64,000 nt of DNA from positions 3,520,501-3,584,500 of the forward strand of contig NZ_CP061205.1 in the NCBI RefSeq assembly GCF_015240255.1, written 5' to 3'. Position 1 is the first letter of the stretch. Each line of letters begins with the position of its first letter. Position numbers and translations under genes: made by a program. The notes below the pieces were generated by a model. That model ran no database searches and was not told the DNA's origin. It saw nothing but the letters and a program-made list of their open reading frames with translations. This DNA comes from Kordiimonas pumila (GTDB taxonomy: Bacteria; Pseudomonadota; Alphaproteobacteria; Sphingomonadales; Kordiimonadaceae). This document shows, in pieces, positions 8,743 through 16,631 of this stretch.

Positions 8743-9576
8743 ATGATTGGCGTTTTTGATTCTGGTTCTGGCGGCGTAACGATTTTGGAAGCCCTGCATA
8801 AACAGCTACCCAAACAAGATTTTCTTTATCTGGGTGACCATGCCAATGCCCCCTATGGCCACAGAAGCAACCAGCAGATCGTTGACCTGACGCGAAAAGG
8901 TGTGGATGCCTTAATGCAACGGGGCTGTACTCTTGTGGTACTGGCCTGCAATACCGCAGCAGCCGTGGCACTGAGAAGCCTTCAGCAAACTTGGCTACTT
9001 GATAACTACCCAGACCGCCGCATCTTGGGGGTACTTGTACCAATGGTCGAAGCGATTACCGAGGTACCATGGTCGCAAGAACACCCCGGTTCACATAAAA
9101 AACGTCCTCTGAATGTTACATTATTTGCCACAAAAAAAACGATTGAAAGCAATGCATACGGCGAAGAGATAAAAAAACGCGCCAATCATATAAACCTCAC
9201 AGCTAAAGCTTGCCCCGGCCTTGTCGATGCTATTGAGGGCGGTGCTGGATATGCCCCCATTGCAGGCTTGGTAAGCGGTTATGTCAGTGAGATCCTGAGT
9301 AGCAGGCCAGATGCAGCCGTTCTCGGCTGCACACATTTCCCACTCATAAAACGACACTTTGAAGCCGCGCTTGGAGACAAAATTGCTTTGTATTCCCAGC
9401 CTGAAATTGTCGCTCGTGCTTTGATAGATTATCTGGAAAGGCACCCGGAATTTACGGCAAGCCCTAATGAAACGGGCCGCGTTACTCTGTTAACATCGGG
9501 CGACCCGAAAGATGTTACGGCGGCAAACCAGTATTTACCGCCGCATTTGCAGACATTCATAAAGCTGTCTACATAG
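8743..9576 (+). CDS. murI: Glutamate racemase
   Basis: A 277-residue cytoplasmic enzyme that interconverts L- and D-glutamate for peptidoglycan. Motifs: GVFDSGSGG at the N-terminus (D6, S7), the APYG loop, the first catalytic cysteine in LACNTAAA (C69) and the second in GCTHFPL near residue 196. Length is typical. A short insert around KKRPLNVTLFATKKTIES lies where the family has a beta-strand. It follows the NtrC-like gene by 9 bp and ends 9 bp before the convergent GapR gene. Confidence 0.95.
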   Translation: MIGVFDSGSGGVTILEALHKQLPKQDFLYLGDHANAPYGHRSNQQIVDLTRKGVDALMQRGCTLVVLACNTAAAVALRSLQQTWLLDNYPDRRILGVLVPMVEAITEVPWSQEHPGSHKKRPLNVTLFATKKTIESNAYGEEIKKRANHINLTAKACPGLVDAIEGGAGYAPIAGLVSGYVSEILSSRPDAAVLGCTHFPLIKRHFEAALGDKIALYSQPEIVARALIDYLERHPEFTASPNETGRVTLLTSGDPKDVTAANQYLPPHLQTFIKLST

Positions 9577-9585
9577 TCCCCAATA

Positions 9586-9870
9586 TTATTCGCTTACAGG
9601 CTCAGGGCGTTCACCGCCTTCAATCGCATGCAGATAAACATCCAGCAGGCTCTCTATTTCTTGCCGCTCTGCCTGATCCATCTTGCGAATAGCGATAACT
9701 TTACGCATTATTTTGGTATCGAACCCTACAGCCTTAGCCCCGGCATACACTTCCTTGATATCTTCAGCGATACCTTTTCTTTCTTCTTCCAAACGTTCAA
9801 TGCGCTCAATAAAACTGCGCAACTGATCTCCAGCAACACCACCAGCCTGTACCATGCCTTCATACTCCAT
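9586..9870 (-). CDS. gapR: GapR-type nucleoid-associated protein (DUF2312)
   Basis: A short protein dominated by a long helix pair: [49 protein letters not shown]. This is the DUF2312 signature of Caulobacter GapR, a DNA-binding protein that tracks overtwisted, AT-rich DNA and helps replication and segregation. The frame extends to 9918, which would add about 16 residues that the family lacks. The ATG at 9870 (94 aa) or 9855 (89 aa) matches the family length better. Neither has a strong ribosome-binding site, so the exact start is uncertain. Confidence 0.9.
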   Translation of the reverse strand: MEYEGMVQAGGVAGDQLRSFIERIERLEEERKGIAEDIKEVYAGAKAVGFDTKIMRKVIAIRKMDQAERQEIESLLDVYLHAIEGGERPEPVSE

Positions 9871-9993
9871 AGGGCTACAATTCGGCCGCACTCTAACGTG
9901 TGAAAATGAGAGGATCAATTCCCAACTGAATTTTTATTAGTTTGGTGATTTCATCTGTTGGCATTTGAGTGAAATAACGTCTTAATAGGGTTT

Positions 9994-11487
9994 ATGGCAC
10001 AAGTAGCAGATATTTTTATTATTGGAGGCGGTATTAACGGGGTTGGCATTGCCCGTGATGCCGCTGGTCGTGGTTTAAAAGTGATCCTAGCTGAAAAGGA
10101 TGACCTTGCATCTCACACGTCATCATCAAGTTCCAAACTGATACATGGTGGTCTCAGGTATCTGGAGCACTATGAGTTTCGGCTGGTTCGAGAATCGCTT
10201 ATGGAGCGTGAAATATTATTAAACGCTGCGCCACACCTTATTAGGCCACTACGTTTTGTCTTACCGCACCACAAAGGATTACGGCCAGCCTTTATACTGC
10301 GCTTAGGGCTTTTTTTATATGACTACATTGGTGGGCGCAAAATTCTACCACCAACAAAAACCCTTGCCTTAACCAAACACCCACACGGAAAACCGCTTAA
10401 GCCTACACTTACAAAAGGCTTCGAATATTCTGATTGCTGGGTTGATGATGCCCGCCTTGTAGCCATGTCTGCCGTAGATGCTGCCAGACATGGAGCAACA
10501 ATCCTAACCAGAACAAAGGTATTGGGGGCAAAAAGGCAAAAGGGCTTGTGGAACATTACCGTGCGCGAGCCAAACGGCGAGATGCACGTAATAAAAGCCT
10601 CCGCGCTGGTCAATGCGGCCGGGCCTTGGGTTGATAAAATAGAAGATAAGGCTTCCCCGCCCCCCCAAAGCAGCAAACAGATTAAAATGGTAAAAGGTAG
10701 CCATATTGTAGTGCCCCGCCTTTACCACGGCGAACAGGCTTTTACTTTCCAGCATACTGACGGGCGTGTTATTTTCACCATCCCTTACGAGAATAATTAT
10801 ACCCTTATAGGTACTACTGATGTTGCCTTCAGCGGCGACCCTGACCAAGTATCAATTGATAAACATGAGAAAGAATATCTTTGCAGCGTTGTCAGTGAAT
10901 ATTTGGAAGCCCCAGTAATACCTGAAAGCATTATATGGTCCTATGCAGGCGTCAGACCGCTTGTTGACGACGGCGCAGAAAATGCCTCAAAAACCACCCG
11001 TGATTATGTTCTGGAGCTTGATACACAGGAAGGCGCGCCTATGCTAAGTGTGTATGGCGGTAAAATAACCACCTTCAGGTGCCTTGCCGAAGAAGCACTA
11101 GAAAAACTACAAGCTTTCCTTCAATACGGCGGGCAACCTTGGACAGCATCTGCCCCCCTACCCGGCGGGGAAATGGGCTATGAAAACATTGTCTTTTACA
11201 TAGGCGCCATAAAAACAGCATACCCTTGGCTACCTGATAGTCTTTGCCATAGATACATAAGATCATATGGAACGCTTACAGAAACCTTGCTAAGCCGCAA
11301 AACATCTCTTGAAGATATGGGGCAAGCTTTTGGGGCCAGCTTATATGAAGCAGAGCTTGTATATTTAAAACAACACGAATGGGCTACAACTGCAGAAGAT
11401 GCCTTATGGCGGCGCTCAAAACTGGGCCTCCATATGACAGAGGAAGAACAACACTCTGTCGCACAGTGGTTTGAAAGCCAGCCTTAA
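9994..11487 (+). CDS. glpD: Glycerol-3-phosphate dehydrogenase (aerobic)
   Basis: A 497-residue FAD enzyme that oxidises sn-glycerol-3-phosphate to dihydroxyacetone phosphate and feeds electrons to ubiquinone at the membrane face. The N-terminal FAD-binding motif is IIGGGINGVGIARDAAGRG. It is followed by the family segment SSSSKLIHGGLRYLEHYEFRLV. Later family segments are GTTDVAFSGDP, SYAGVRPLVDDG and SVYGGKITTFRCLAEE. The C-terminal DAO_C domain is present. It ends by sharing a TTAA with the convergent DUF1244 gene. No glpK, glpF or glpR is nearby. Confidence 0.96.
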   Translation: MAQVADIFIIGGGINGVGIARDAAGRGLKVILAEKDDLASHTSSSSSKLIHGGLRYLEHYEFRLVRESLMEREILLNAAPHLIRPLRFVLPHHKGLRPAFILRLGLFLYDYIGGRKILPPTKTLALTKHPHGKPLKPTLTKGFEYSDCWVDDARLVAMSAVDAARHGATILTRTKVLGAKRQKGLWNITVREPNGEMHVIKASALVNAAGPWVDKIEDKASPPPQSSKQIKMVKGSHIVVPRLYHGEQAFTFQHTDGRVIFTIPYENNYTLIGTTDVAFSGDPDQVSIDKHEKEYLCSVVSEYLEAPVIPESIIWSYAGVRPLVDDGAENASKTTRDYVLELDTQEGAPMLSVYGGKITTFRCLAEEALEKLQAFLQYGGQPWTASAPLPGGEMGYENIVFYIGAIKTAYPWLPDSLCHRYIRSYGTLTETLLSRKTSLEDMGQAFGASLYEAELVYLKQHEWATTAEDALWRRSKLGLHMTEEEQHSVAQWFESQP

Positions 11488-11798
11488 CTTTGGCCGCGAG
11501 CGGCTTTGTTTTTTGCAACACTAACATTCATGCGCTCTAGCTGCTCATCTGTTGCGGGTGCTTGATACTTTTCTTTATAGGCGCTGTAAGGCATGCCGTA
11601 GATGCGCTCACGCGCAGTATCTTTTGTAACAGGTTGCCCCTGCTCCTCTGCTGCTTCCTGATACCAATCAGAAAGACAGTTACGACAGAAGCCACCGTAC
11701 CCCATAAGGTCAATGTTCTGAACATCCTTACGGTCATCTAAATGTTTTAGCAGGCGTCTCAATACGGCCGCATCAATTTTTTCCTGATTTGATGTCAT
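11484..11798 (-). CDS. DUF1244 domain protein
   Basis: A 104-residue protein with the DUF1244 pattern: VLRRLLKHLDDRKDVQNIDLM, then GFCRNCLSDWYQEAAEEQG with two conserved cysteines, then ARERIYGMPYSAYKEKYQAPAT. The family is widespread in alphaproteobacteria and gammaproteobacteria and has no firmly assigned function. The CRNCLSDW pair might bind metal or act in redox chemistry, which is inference. Its stop codon overlaps the glpD stop on the other strand (bases 11484-11487). It lies 9 bp downstream of the N-formylglutamate amidohydrolase gene and is probably in the same transcript. Confidence 0.88.
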   Translation of the reverse strand: MTSNQEKIDAAVLRRLLKHLDDRKDVQNIDLMGYGGFCRNCLSDWYQEAAEEQGQPVTKDTARERIYGMPYSAYKEKYQAPATDEQLERMNVSVAKNKAARGQS

Positions 11799-11807
11799 AA
11801 CTTTCCC

Positions 11808-12575
11808 CTAATAATACTGAATAGACATTATATCGTGACGCTCGGTACATTCATCAAGTACATCTGCAAGCAAAGCGGCCCATTCACTTGTCATCTTATC
11901 ATCTGCAAGCAAGTCCTGCCTAATCTCGATGGTGGTTTGAGGCAGGCCATTGTCAGCACCATGTCGCTGCATGGTATAATATAGGTCTTTCCCTGAATAT
12001 GGCAGATTATCACCAACAATAAGGTCTGTCTCACGCTCCAACAGCCCGATCATTGCTTGTGCAAGGCGCGGGTCTTTATTCCACAAAAATCCAATATGCC
12101 AAGGGCGGCCCTCATCTTTCATAACGGGTGTGAAACTGTGCATCCCAATAATGATAGGCGTTTTTCCAGCATTAAGGTGTTTTTCAACCAAATCTGCGCA
12201 TGCCATATGAAACGGCACGTAATAAGCCTTTTTACGAGCAGCAACTGCGCTTTCCGGCAAATCACGGTTAGCCGGGATAATAGTACCATCACTCTGCGGC
12301 GGTATCAGGGTTGCATGGTCGGGTTCTCTGTTACAATCAATCAGCAGCCGCGAGACAGGCGCAAGAACCCCTGCCACGCCCATCATGGAACAAATTTTTC
12401 TGGTTACCTCTGCTGCACCAATATCCCACGCTATGTGGCGCTCTAAGTCTGCCTGACCTAAGCCAAGGTTTTGATAGTTTTCCGGAATATGGTTTGTTGC
12501 ATGGTCACAGAGGATAATAACATCGCCAATAACATTGGGGTTCAAAATTTCGCTAGCAAGGCTAAAGTTTGTCAT
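11808..12575 (-). CDS. N-formylglutamate amidohydrolase family protein
   Basis: A 255-residue protein of the N-formylglutamate amidohydrolase family (PF05013). Zinc-ligand candidates lie in LCDHATNHIP, the acidic HIAWDIGA motif, SRLLIDCNREPDH and IGMHSFTPVM. The TIEIRQDLL motif is near the C-terminus. The founding enzyme (HutG) releases glutamate from N-formylglutamate in histidine breakdown. Here no other hut genes are present, so the physiological substrate may differ. It is followed at 9 bp by the DUF1244 gene. Confidence 0.88.
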   Translation of the reverse strand: MTNFSLASEILNPNVIGDVIILCDHATNHIPENYQNLGLGQADLERHIAWDIGAAEVTRKICSMMGVAGVLAPVSRLLIDCNREPDHATLIPPQSDGTIIPANRDLPESAVAARKKAYYVPFHMACADLVEKHLNAGKTPIIIGMHSFTPVMKDEGRPWHIGFLWNKDPRLAQAMIGLLERETDLIVGDNLPYSGKDLYYTMQRHGADNGLPQTTIEIRQDLLADDKMTSEWAALLADVLDECTERHDIMSIQYY

Positions 12576-12702
12576 AAATCACCAGTCAGAGCATGAAGAT
12601 TTGAAGGCATTACAAGAAAGTACTGGACCTTTTGCCAGCTTTAACGCAGCATCTGGCAAAATAAAAGCCCCCAATGAACCAATTTGAAACAACACTATCC
12701 AT

Positions 12703-14175
12703 ATGGAGGCACATTTGGCACCCACCGCTGTCCCTGAGTTTATAAATATTCGACGCAATCGTAAAACACGTATTGTCGCAACACTGGGGCCTGCCTCCAG
12801 TACATTCGAACAACTTAAAGCATTGGCAACTGCAGGAGCGGATGTTTTTCGCCTGAACATGAGCCACGGCGAACACAAGGACAAAGAAGCCCTTGTCCAT
12901 ACGATACGCGCTGTTGAACGAGAAATAGGCAGACCGATTGCCATTCTCGCAGACCTTCAAGGTCCTAAGCTGCGTATTGGTACATTTGCAAACGGTAAAA
13001 TTACCCTCAAAAACGGCGACACCTTCACCCTTGACCTAACGGATGAACCCGGCACACAAGACCGTGTTGGCATGCCTCATAAAGAAATTTTCTCTGCTAT
13101 TGATGCTGGTACGCAAATTTTGCTCGATGACGGTAAAGTCCGTCTTGAAGTCACCAAAGCGGAAACAGTAAAAGCTGAATGCACGGTAATTGTTGGCGGC
13201 GTGCTTTCTGATCGTAAGGGCGTGAATGTGCCAAACGCTGTATTACCGCTTGCTGCTCTCACAGAAAAAGATCGTAAGGATCTGGCCTTTGCCCTCAAGT
13301 GCGGCGCTGACTGGATAGCGCTGTCTTTTGTTCAGCGTGCCGCAGATGTTGCAGAAGCCAAAAAACTGGTTGCAGGGCGGGCAGCGGTGATGGCCAAAAT
13401 TGAAAAGCCCGCGGCAGTTGAAGCACTTGATGAAATTATTGAACTCTCTGACGGTGTAATGGTGGCACGCGGCGATTTGGGTGTTGAAGAGCCAGTTGAG
13501 AAAGTACCGGGCATTCAGAAAAAAATTATCCGCAAATGCCGCCTAGCAGGCAAGCCTGTAGTTGTTGCAACGCAAATGCTCGAATCAATGATCAAATCAC
13601 CCGTACCAACACGGGCTGAAGTGTCTGACGTTGCAACCGCAGTTGCAGACGGTGCTGATGCGGTCATGCTATCTGCTGAATCAGCTGTGGGGGATTACCC
13701 TATAGAAGCGGTTGCCGTTATGGACCGCGTGGCACGCCGTATCGAAAATGAGCCCGACTACTTACTGGGCAGCAGGCTTGATACTGGCACCTATAACACC
13801 CGTATTGAAGATGCCGTTACAGCTGCGGCACGCCAAGTAGCCGAATCTATTTCGGCATGCGCTATTGTGACCTTCACCACATCTGGCTCAACAGCCCTAC
13901 GCGCAGCAAGAGAGCGCCCCAAGGTACCTATCCTTACACTCACCCCAAAAATGTCAATTGCACGCAAGCTAGCGATTGTATGGGGCATGAATACGATTAA
14001 GACCAGAGATGTCACTTCTTTTGAAGAAATGGTCGGTAAATCGCAGCGTATGGCAGTGCGTAGTGGTCTGGCAAAAGCTGGAGACAGAATCGTTATCACT
14101 GCTGGCGTGCCTTTTGGCACACCGGGGGCCACAAATGTGCTGCACATTGCCTGGATCAACAAAACCACTGTTTAG
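12703..14175 (+). CDS. pyk: Pyruvate kinase
   Basis: A 490-residue glycolytic enzyme that turns phosphoenolpyruvate and ADP into pyruvate and ATP. Motifs: RKTRIVATLGPAS at the start, FRLNMSHG, LADLQGPKLRIG, the active-site VMAKIEKPAAVEALDEI with the catalytic Lys, GVMVARGDLGVE, and ATQMLESMI. Near the C-terminus are VMLSAESAVGDYP and the effector domain. The first ATG has no ribosome-binding site, while GGAGG inside codons 2-3 sits 5 nt before an in-frame TTG at 12715. The true start may therefore be 12715 (486 residues). Confidence 0.96.
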   Translation: MEAHLAPTAVPEFINIRRNRKTRIVATLGPASSTFEQLKALATAGADVFRLNMSHGEHKDKEALVHTIRAVEREIGRPIAILADLQGPKLRIGTFANGKITLKNGDTFTLDLTDEPGTQDRVGMPHKEIFSAIDAGTQILLDDGKVRLEVTKAETVKAECTVIVGGVLSDRKGVNVPNAVLPLAALTEKDRKDLAFALKCGADWIALSFVQRAADVAEAKKLVAGRAAVMAKIEKPAAVEALDEIIELSDGVMVARGDLGVEEPVEKVPGIQKKIIRKCRLAGKPVVVATQMLESMIKSPVPTRAEVSDVATAVADGADAVMLSAESAVGDYPIEAVAVMDRVARRIENEPDYLLGSRLDTGTYNTRIEDAVTAAARQVAESISACAIVTFTTSGSTALRAARERPKVPILTLTPKMSIARKLAIVWGMNTIKTRDVTSFEEMVGKSQRMAVRSGLAKAGDRIVITAGVPFGTPGATNVLHIAWINKTTV

Positions 14176-14187
14176 GCAGAGAACATC

Positions 14188-14217
14188 TTTAGGCACCTAA
14201 AATGATAGGTGCCTAAA
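14188..14217. other. Perfect hairpin over the HAD gene stop codon
   Basis: An 11-bp perfect inverted repeat TTTAGGCACCT / AGGTGCCTAAA with an 8-nt loop lies between the convergent pyk and HAD-phosphatase genes. Its left arm contains the HAD gene stop codon (14197-14199). There is no T-run on either side, so it is not a textbook intrinsic terminator. It may protect 3' ends or stop both transcripts with factor help. Confidence 0.5.
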
Positions 14218-14817
14218 ACGGCGTGACCACAAATCTTTCTTTAAAGTAGCTGGGTCGCGGAAGGTATGGCACTGCATACCTATCTTTTCTGCAGCCCGAA
14301 TATTATCAAACCGGTCATCAATAAAAAACGTTTCCTCTGGCACCAGTCCAAAGCGTTTTATAGCAATATCAAAAAGTGCAGGATCAGGCTTCACCAGTTT
14401 TTCTTCACCAGAGACAACCACTCCATCGAACAGGTCTGTAAAGGCATAGCTTTTACAAAACAGGGGCCATTTTTCAGCAGAGAAGTTCGTAATTGCATAT
14501 ACAGGCATGCCTTCAGCGACCAATGCGCCCAAAACATCGACAGTGCCTGTTATAGTCTCACCAATTGTTTCAGCCCATTTTGTATCAAAAGACTGAATAA
14601 GATCTTCATACTCTGGAAACTGTGCCGATAATTTCCGCACGCCCTCGGCAAAAGGGCGGCCCCTATCGTGCTCGGTATGCCATGCAAGTGTCACAACATT
14701 TGTCAGAAAAAAATCCAGCTCAACCGGATCAGCTATAAGCTTTTCATACAGATAACGGGGATCCCACCGCACAAACACATTGCCAATATCAAAAAGAACA
14801 GCAGAAATCTGCTTCAT
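14197..14817 (-). CDS. HAD-superfamily phosphatase, YihX-like
   Basis: A 206-residue HAD hydrolase of subfamily IA. Motif I is VLFDIGNVFVRWDP, with the DxGN variant seen in sugar-phosphate phosphatases such as YihX (glucose-1-phosphatase). Motif II lies in AITNFS, motif III Lys in EEKLVKPDPALFD, and motif IV is FFIDDRFDNIRAA. The cap domain is the short alpha-helical type. The frame begins five codons upstream with a TTG, but the ATG at 14817 has GGGGTAAG just before it. The substrate cannot be assigned. It is convergent with pyk, and the rpmJ terminator lies just upstream. Confidence 0.87.
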   Translation of the reverse strand: MKQISAVLFDIGNVFVRWDPRYLYEKLIADPVELDFFLTNVVTLAWHTEHDRGRPFAEGVRKLSAQFPEYEDLIQSFDTKWAETIGETITGTVDVLGALVAEGMPVYAITNFSAEKWPLFCKSYAFTDLFDGVVVSGEEKLVKPDPALFDIAIKRFGLVPEETFFIDDRFDNIRAAEKIGMQCHTFRDPATLKKDLWSRRFRHLSF

Positions 14818-14837
14818 AAACTTACCCCGCAAAGAAA

Positions 14838-14871
14838 AAGCCGTGCCACTCTACATACGAGTGCACGGCTT
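14838..14871 (-). terminator. rpmJ terminator
   Basis: Stem AAGCCGTGC / GCACGGCTT (9 bp) followed on the minus strand by a T-rich run (TTTTTC), about 25 bp past the rpmJ stop. This is a good rho-independent terminator. It lies between rpmJ and the HAD gene, so the HAD gene needs readthrough or its own promoter. Confidence 0.75.
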
Positions 14872-14896
14872 AATCAATAACTTAAATAGGGGGGTA

Positions 14897-15022
14897 TTAA
14901 CCCTGACGCGCCTTGAAACGACGCTGAGTCTTGTTAATAACGTATGTACGTCCCTTGCGGCGAATCACACGGCAATCGCGGTGACGTGTCTTAAGAGACT
15001 TCAGGCTATTGCGAATTTTCAT
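14897..15022 (-). CDS. rpmJ: 50S ribosomal protein L36
   Basis: A 41-residue basic protein beginning [18 protein letters not shown] and ending RRFKARQG. It is the long form of L36 usual in alphaproteobacteria; the key sections [15 protein letters not shown] are intact. It binds 23S rRNA late in assembly of the large subunit. Only two of the four Zn-ribbon positions of the classic short form could exist, since a single Cys (C18) is present, so this is the zinc-free type. GGAAGGCG precedes the ATG. It is a one-gene unit: TTGACA-17-TATGTT lies 120 bp upstream and a hairpin terminator lies downstream. Confidence 0.95.
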   Translation of the reverse strand: MKIRNSLKSLKTRHRDCRVIRRKGRTYVINKTQRRFKARQG

Positions 15023-15143
15023 GGCTCGCCTTCCTAAAAATCAGTTTAAACAATGCCTTTTCCATACCAGTTCAAATGCTTTTAAACTGCATGGTTAAGG
15101 CGGAAACAGCACAATTGCCATTTCCCGAATCCATTGGGCGCGG

Positions 15144-15172
15144 AACATAAGGGTGAGAGCCGTTTCTGTCAA
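15144..15172 (-). promoter_or_regulatory. Strong sigma-70-type promoter of rpmJ
   Basis: On the minus strand, TTGACA (15167-15172) and TATGTT (15144-15149) are separated by exactly 17 bp. The -35 box is a full consensus match. It implies a leader of about 115 nt before the rpmJ start. Confidence 0.7.
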
Positions 15173-15201
15173 TAGCTTCTGGAAGCAATTTCATTGAATA
15201 C

Positions 15202-15234
15202 TAAAATTGCACACCTAAAACCAAGCGAGGTGCA
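15202..15234 (-). terminator. Terminator of the candidate small RNA
   Basis: Arms TGCACCT and AGG-TG-TGCA (one arm with a 2-nt bulge, positions 15228-15234 and 15208-15216), then ATTTTAG on the minus strand. Moderate quality: 7 bp with a bulge and a short T-run. Confidence 0.45.
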
Positions 15235-15325
15235 CAAAACAGGGGCGCCCCCCATGCCCTGTGGAACGCCCCATTCCCCCCTGTTTGTAAGCAGGGGTAG
15301 TCCGCTCACGCTTTACCGCGTCAGT
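15202..15325 (-). ncRNA. Candidate small RNA with its own promoter and terminator
   Basis: About 120 nt on the minus strand. The predicted start is 7 nt after a TATTAT box, and the end is at a hairpin (15208-15234) followed by ATTTTA. Between them are GC-rich inverted repeats. These are CCCCTG/CAGGGG (6 bp, 8-nt loop), GGGGCG/CGCCCC (6 bp), and an enclosing AACAGGGG/CCCCTGTT pairing (8 bp) that can fold the core into a rod. No reading frame covers it. It is much more GC-rich than its flanks. It is separate from rpmJ, which has its own promoter 30 bp further on. I could not identify the family; 6S RNA is a thought only because of the rod shape. Confidence 0.5.
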
Positions 15326-15331
15326 TTCATG

Positions 15332-15360
15332 ATAATACCATAACTGGACTATTATGACAA
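15332..15360 (-). promoter_or_regulatory. Sigma-70-type promoter of the candidate small RNA
   Basis: On the minus strand, TTGTCA (15355-15360) and TATTAT (15332-15337) are separated by exactly 17 bp, with five of six matches in each box. It points into the GC-rich structured block. Confidence 0.6.
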
Positions 15361-15506
15361 ACAAAAGCCGATTCTAATTTACCCAGAGGGCTGACAGAGG
15401 TTTTGCCCTAAAACCCAATATCCTTTATCGTACTTTTCCTATATTGACCTCAAGGGTATGAAGCATTACCCGTGGGCAGCAAATAGTAACAACGAAAGAG
15501 GACAGC

Positions 15507-16631
15507 ATGCTTGTTTCAAGTTCATTCGACAGCGGCAACATAGACGTTATTTCTGTAGAATCGCCAGCGGATATACGCCTTAAAATCAGGGCAGACCATC
15601 AGTCTGAATTTCTTCAGTGGTTCCATTTTCGCCTTTCTGGTGTTGCTGATACTGCATGCACCCTAACGATAGAAAATGCAGGGGATGCTGCTTATCTTGA
15701 TGGCTGGAATAACTATAGCGTATGCGCCTCATATGACCGCGAAACATGGTTCCGCATTCCCACAAGCTATAATGGCAAAGAGCTTACGTGGCACTTTGAA
15801 CCCGATTCCGATAGCATTTACTTTGCCTACTTTGCACCCTATTCGATGGATCGTCATGCCGACCTGATTGCAGATGTCGCGGCTTCACCCATAGTGAAGA
15901 CACACGTTCTTGGCCACACTCTAGACGGGCAGGACATGGACCTAGTTGAAGTTGGTTATGGTCCAGAAGGTCGCAAAAAGATATGGCTCTGCGCTCGCCA
16001 GCACCCAGGCGAAACCATGGCTGAATGGTGGATGGAAGGCGCGCTTGAATTTTTGCTGGATGAAGACAACCCTGTTGCTAAAGGCCTCCTTGAAAAAGCA
16101 CATTTTTACATTGTGCCCAACATGAACCCTGATGGCTCAAAACGTGGGCATTTACGGACAAATGCGGCAGGCGTAAATCTGAACAGAGTGTGGGAAAACC
16201 CAAACCCAGCAACAGAACCAGAAGTATATCTGGTTCGCAAAAAAATGCTTGAAACTGGTGTTGATTTCCATATGGATGTACACGGGGATGAAGCCCTGCC
16301 TTATAATTTCTTGGCAGGCTTCGACGGCGTACCGTCAGCCAAAGAAGCACGGCTGGATCTATTTTACAAATACCGCGATACACTGGCATCTATAACACCA
16401 GACTTTCAAACAGAAAAAGGCTATCCGGTTGATGTGGCAGGCACTGCCAACATGGGTGTATGCACCAATTATATGGCAGAAGCTTTCAAATGCCCTGCCA
16501 TGACGCTTGAAATGCCATTTAAAGACAATGCAGACCTGCCCGACACACTCTATGGCTGGAGCCCAGAACGGTGCCGTAATCTAGCCATTGCATGCCTAAA
16601 TGCCCTGTACCAAATAGTAGACGAGCTTTAA
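15507..16631 (+). CDS. M14-type zinc carboxypeptidase (cytosolic carboxypeptidase-like)
   Basis: A 374-residue protein. An N-terminal beta domain (1-115, including QWFHFRLSG and AYFAPYS) is the one seen in cytosolic carboxypeptidases of the AGBL/CCP type. A peptidase M14 domain follows. Zinc ligands: H166 and E169 in RQHPGETMAEWW, and H259 in VDFHMDVHGDE. Substrate-binding NPDG and NLNRVWENP segments are present, and TLEMPFKDN carries the likely catalytic Glu. No signal peptide, so it is probably cytoplasmic. Bacterial substrates are not established. Its stop overlaps the apt stop on the other strand through a shared TTAA. Confidence 0.88.
   Translation: MLVSSSFDSGNIDVISVESPADIRLKIRADHQSEFLQWFHFRLSGVADTACTLTIENAGDAAYLDGWNNYSVCASYDRETWFRIPTSYNGKELTWHFEPDSDSIYFAYFAPYSMDRHADLIADVAASPIVKTHVLGHTLDGQDMDLVEVGYGPEGRKKIWLCARQHPGETMAEWWMEGALEFLLDEDNPVAKGLLEKAHFYIVPNMNPDGSKRGHLRTNAAGVNLNRVWENPNPATEPEVYLVRKKMLETGVDFHMDVHGDEALPYNFLAGFDGVPSAKEARLDLFYKYRDTLASITPDFQTEKGYPVDVAGTANMGVCTNYMAEAFKCPAMTLEMPFKDNADLPDTLYGWSPERCRNLAIACLNALYQIVDEL

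Noticed and set aside
9628-9903. A 91-codon plus-strand frame over gapR, and similar long frames on the opposite strand of pntB, sucA, zapE, sdhA and other genes.
   Set aside because: They are shadows of genes with clear family matches.
15202-15325. Naming the candidate RNA 6S or SRP RNA.
   Set aside because: The GGAAG-type SRP tetraloop region is absent, and I cannot confirm the 6S closing stem and central bubble by eye. Left as unnamed.
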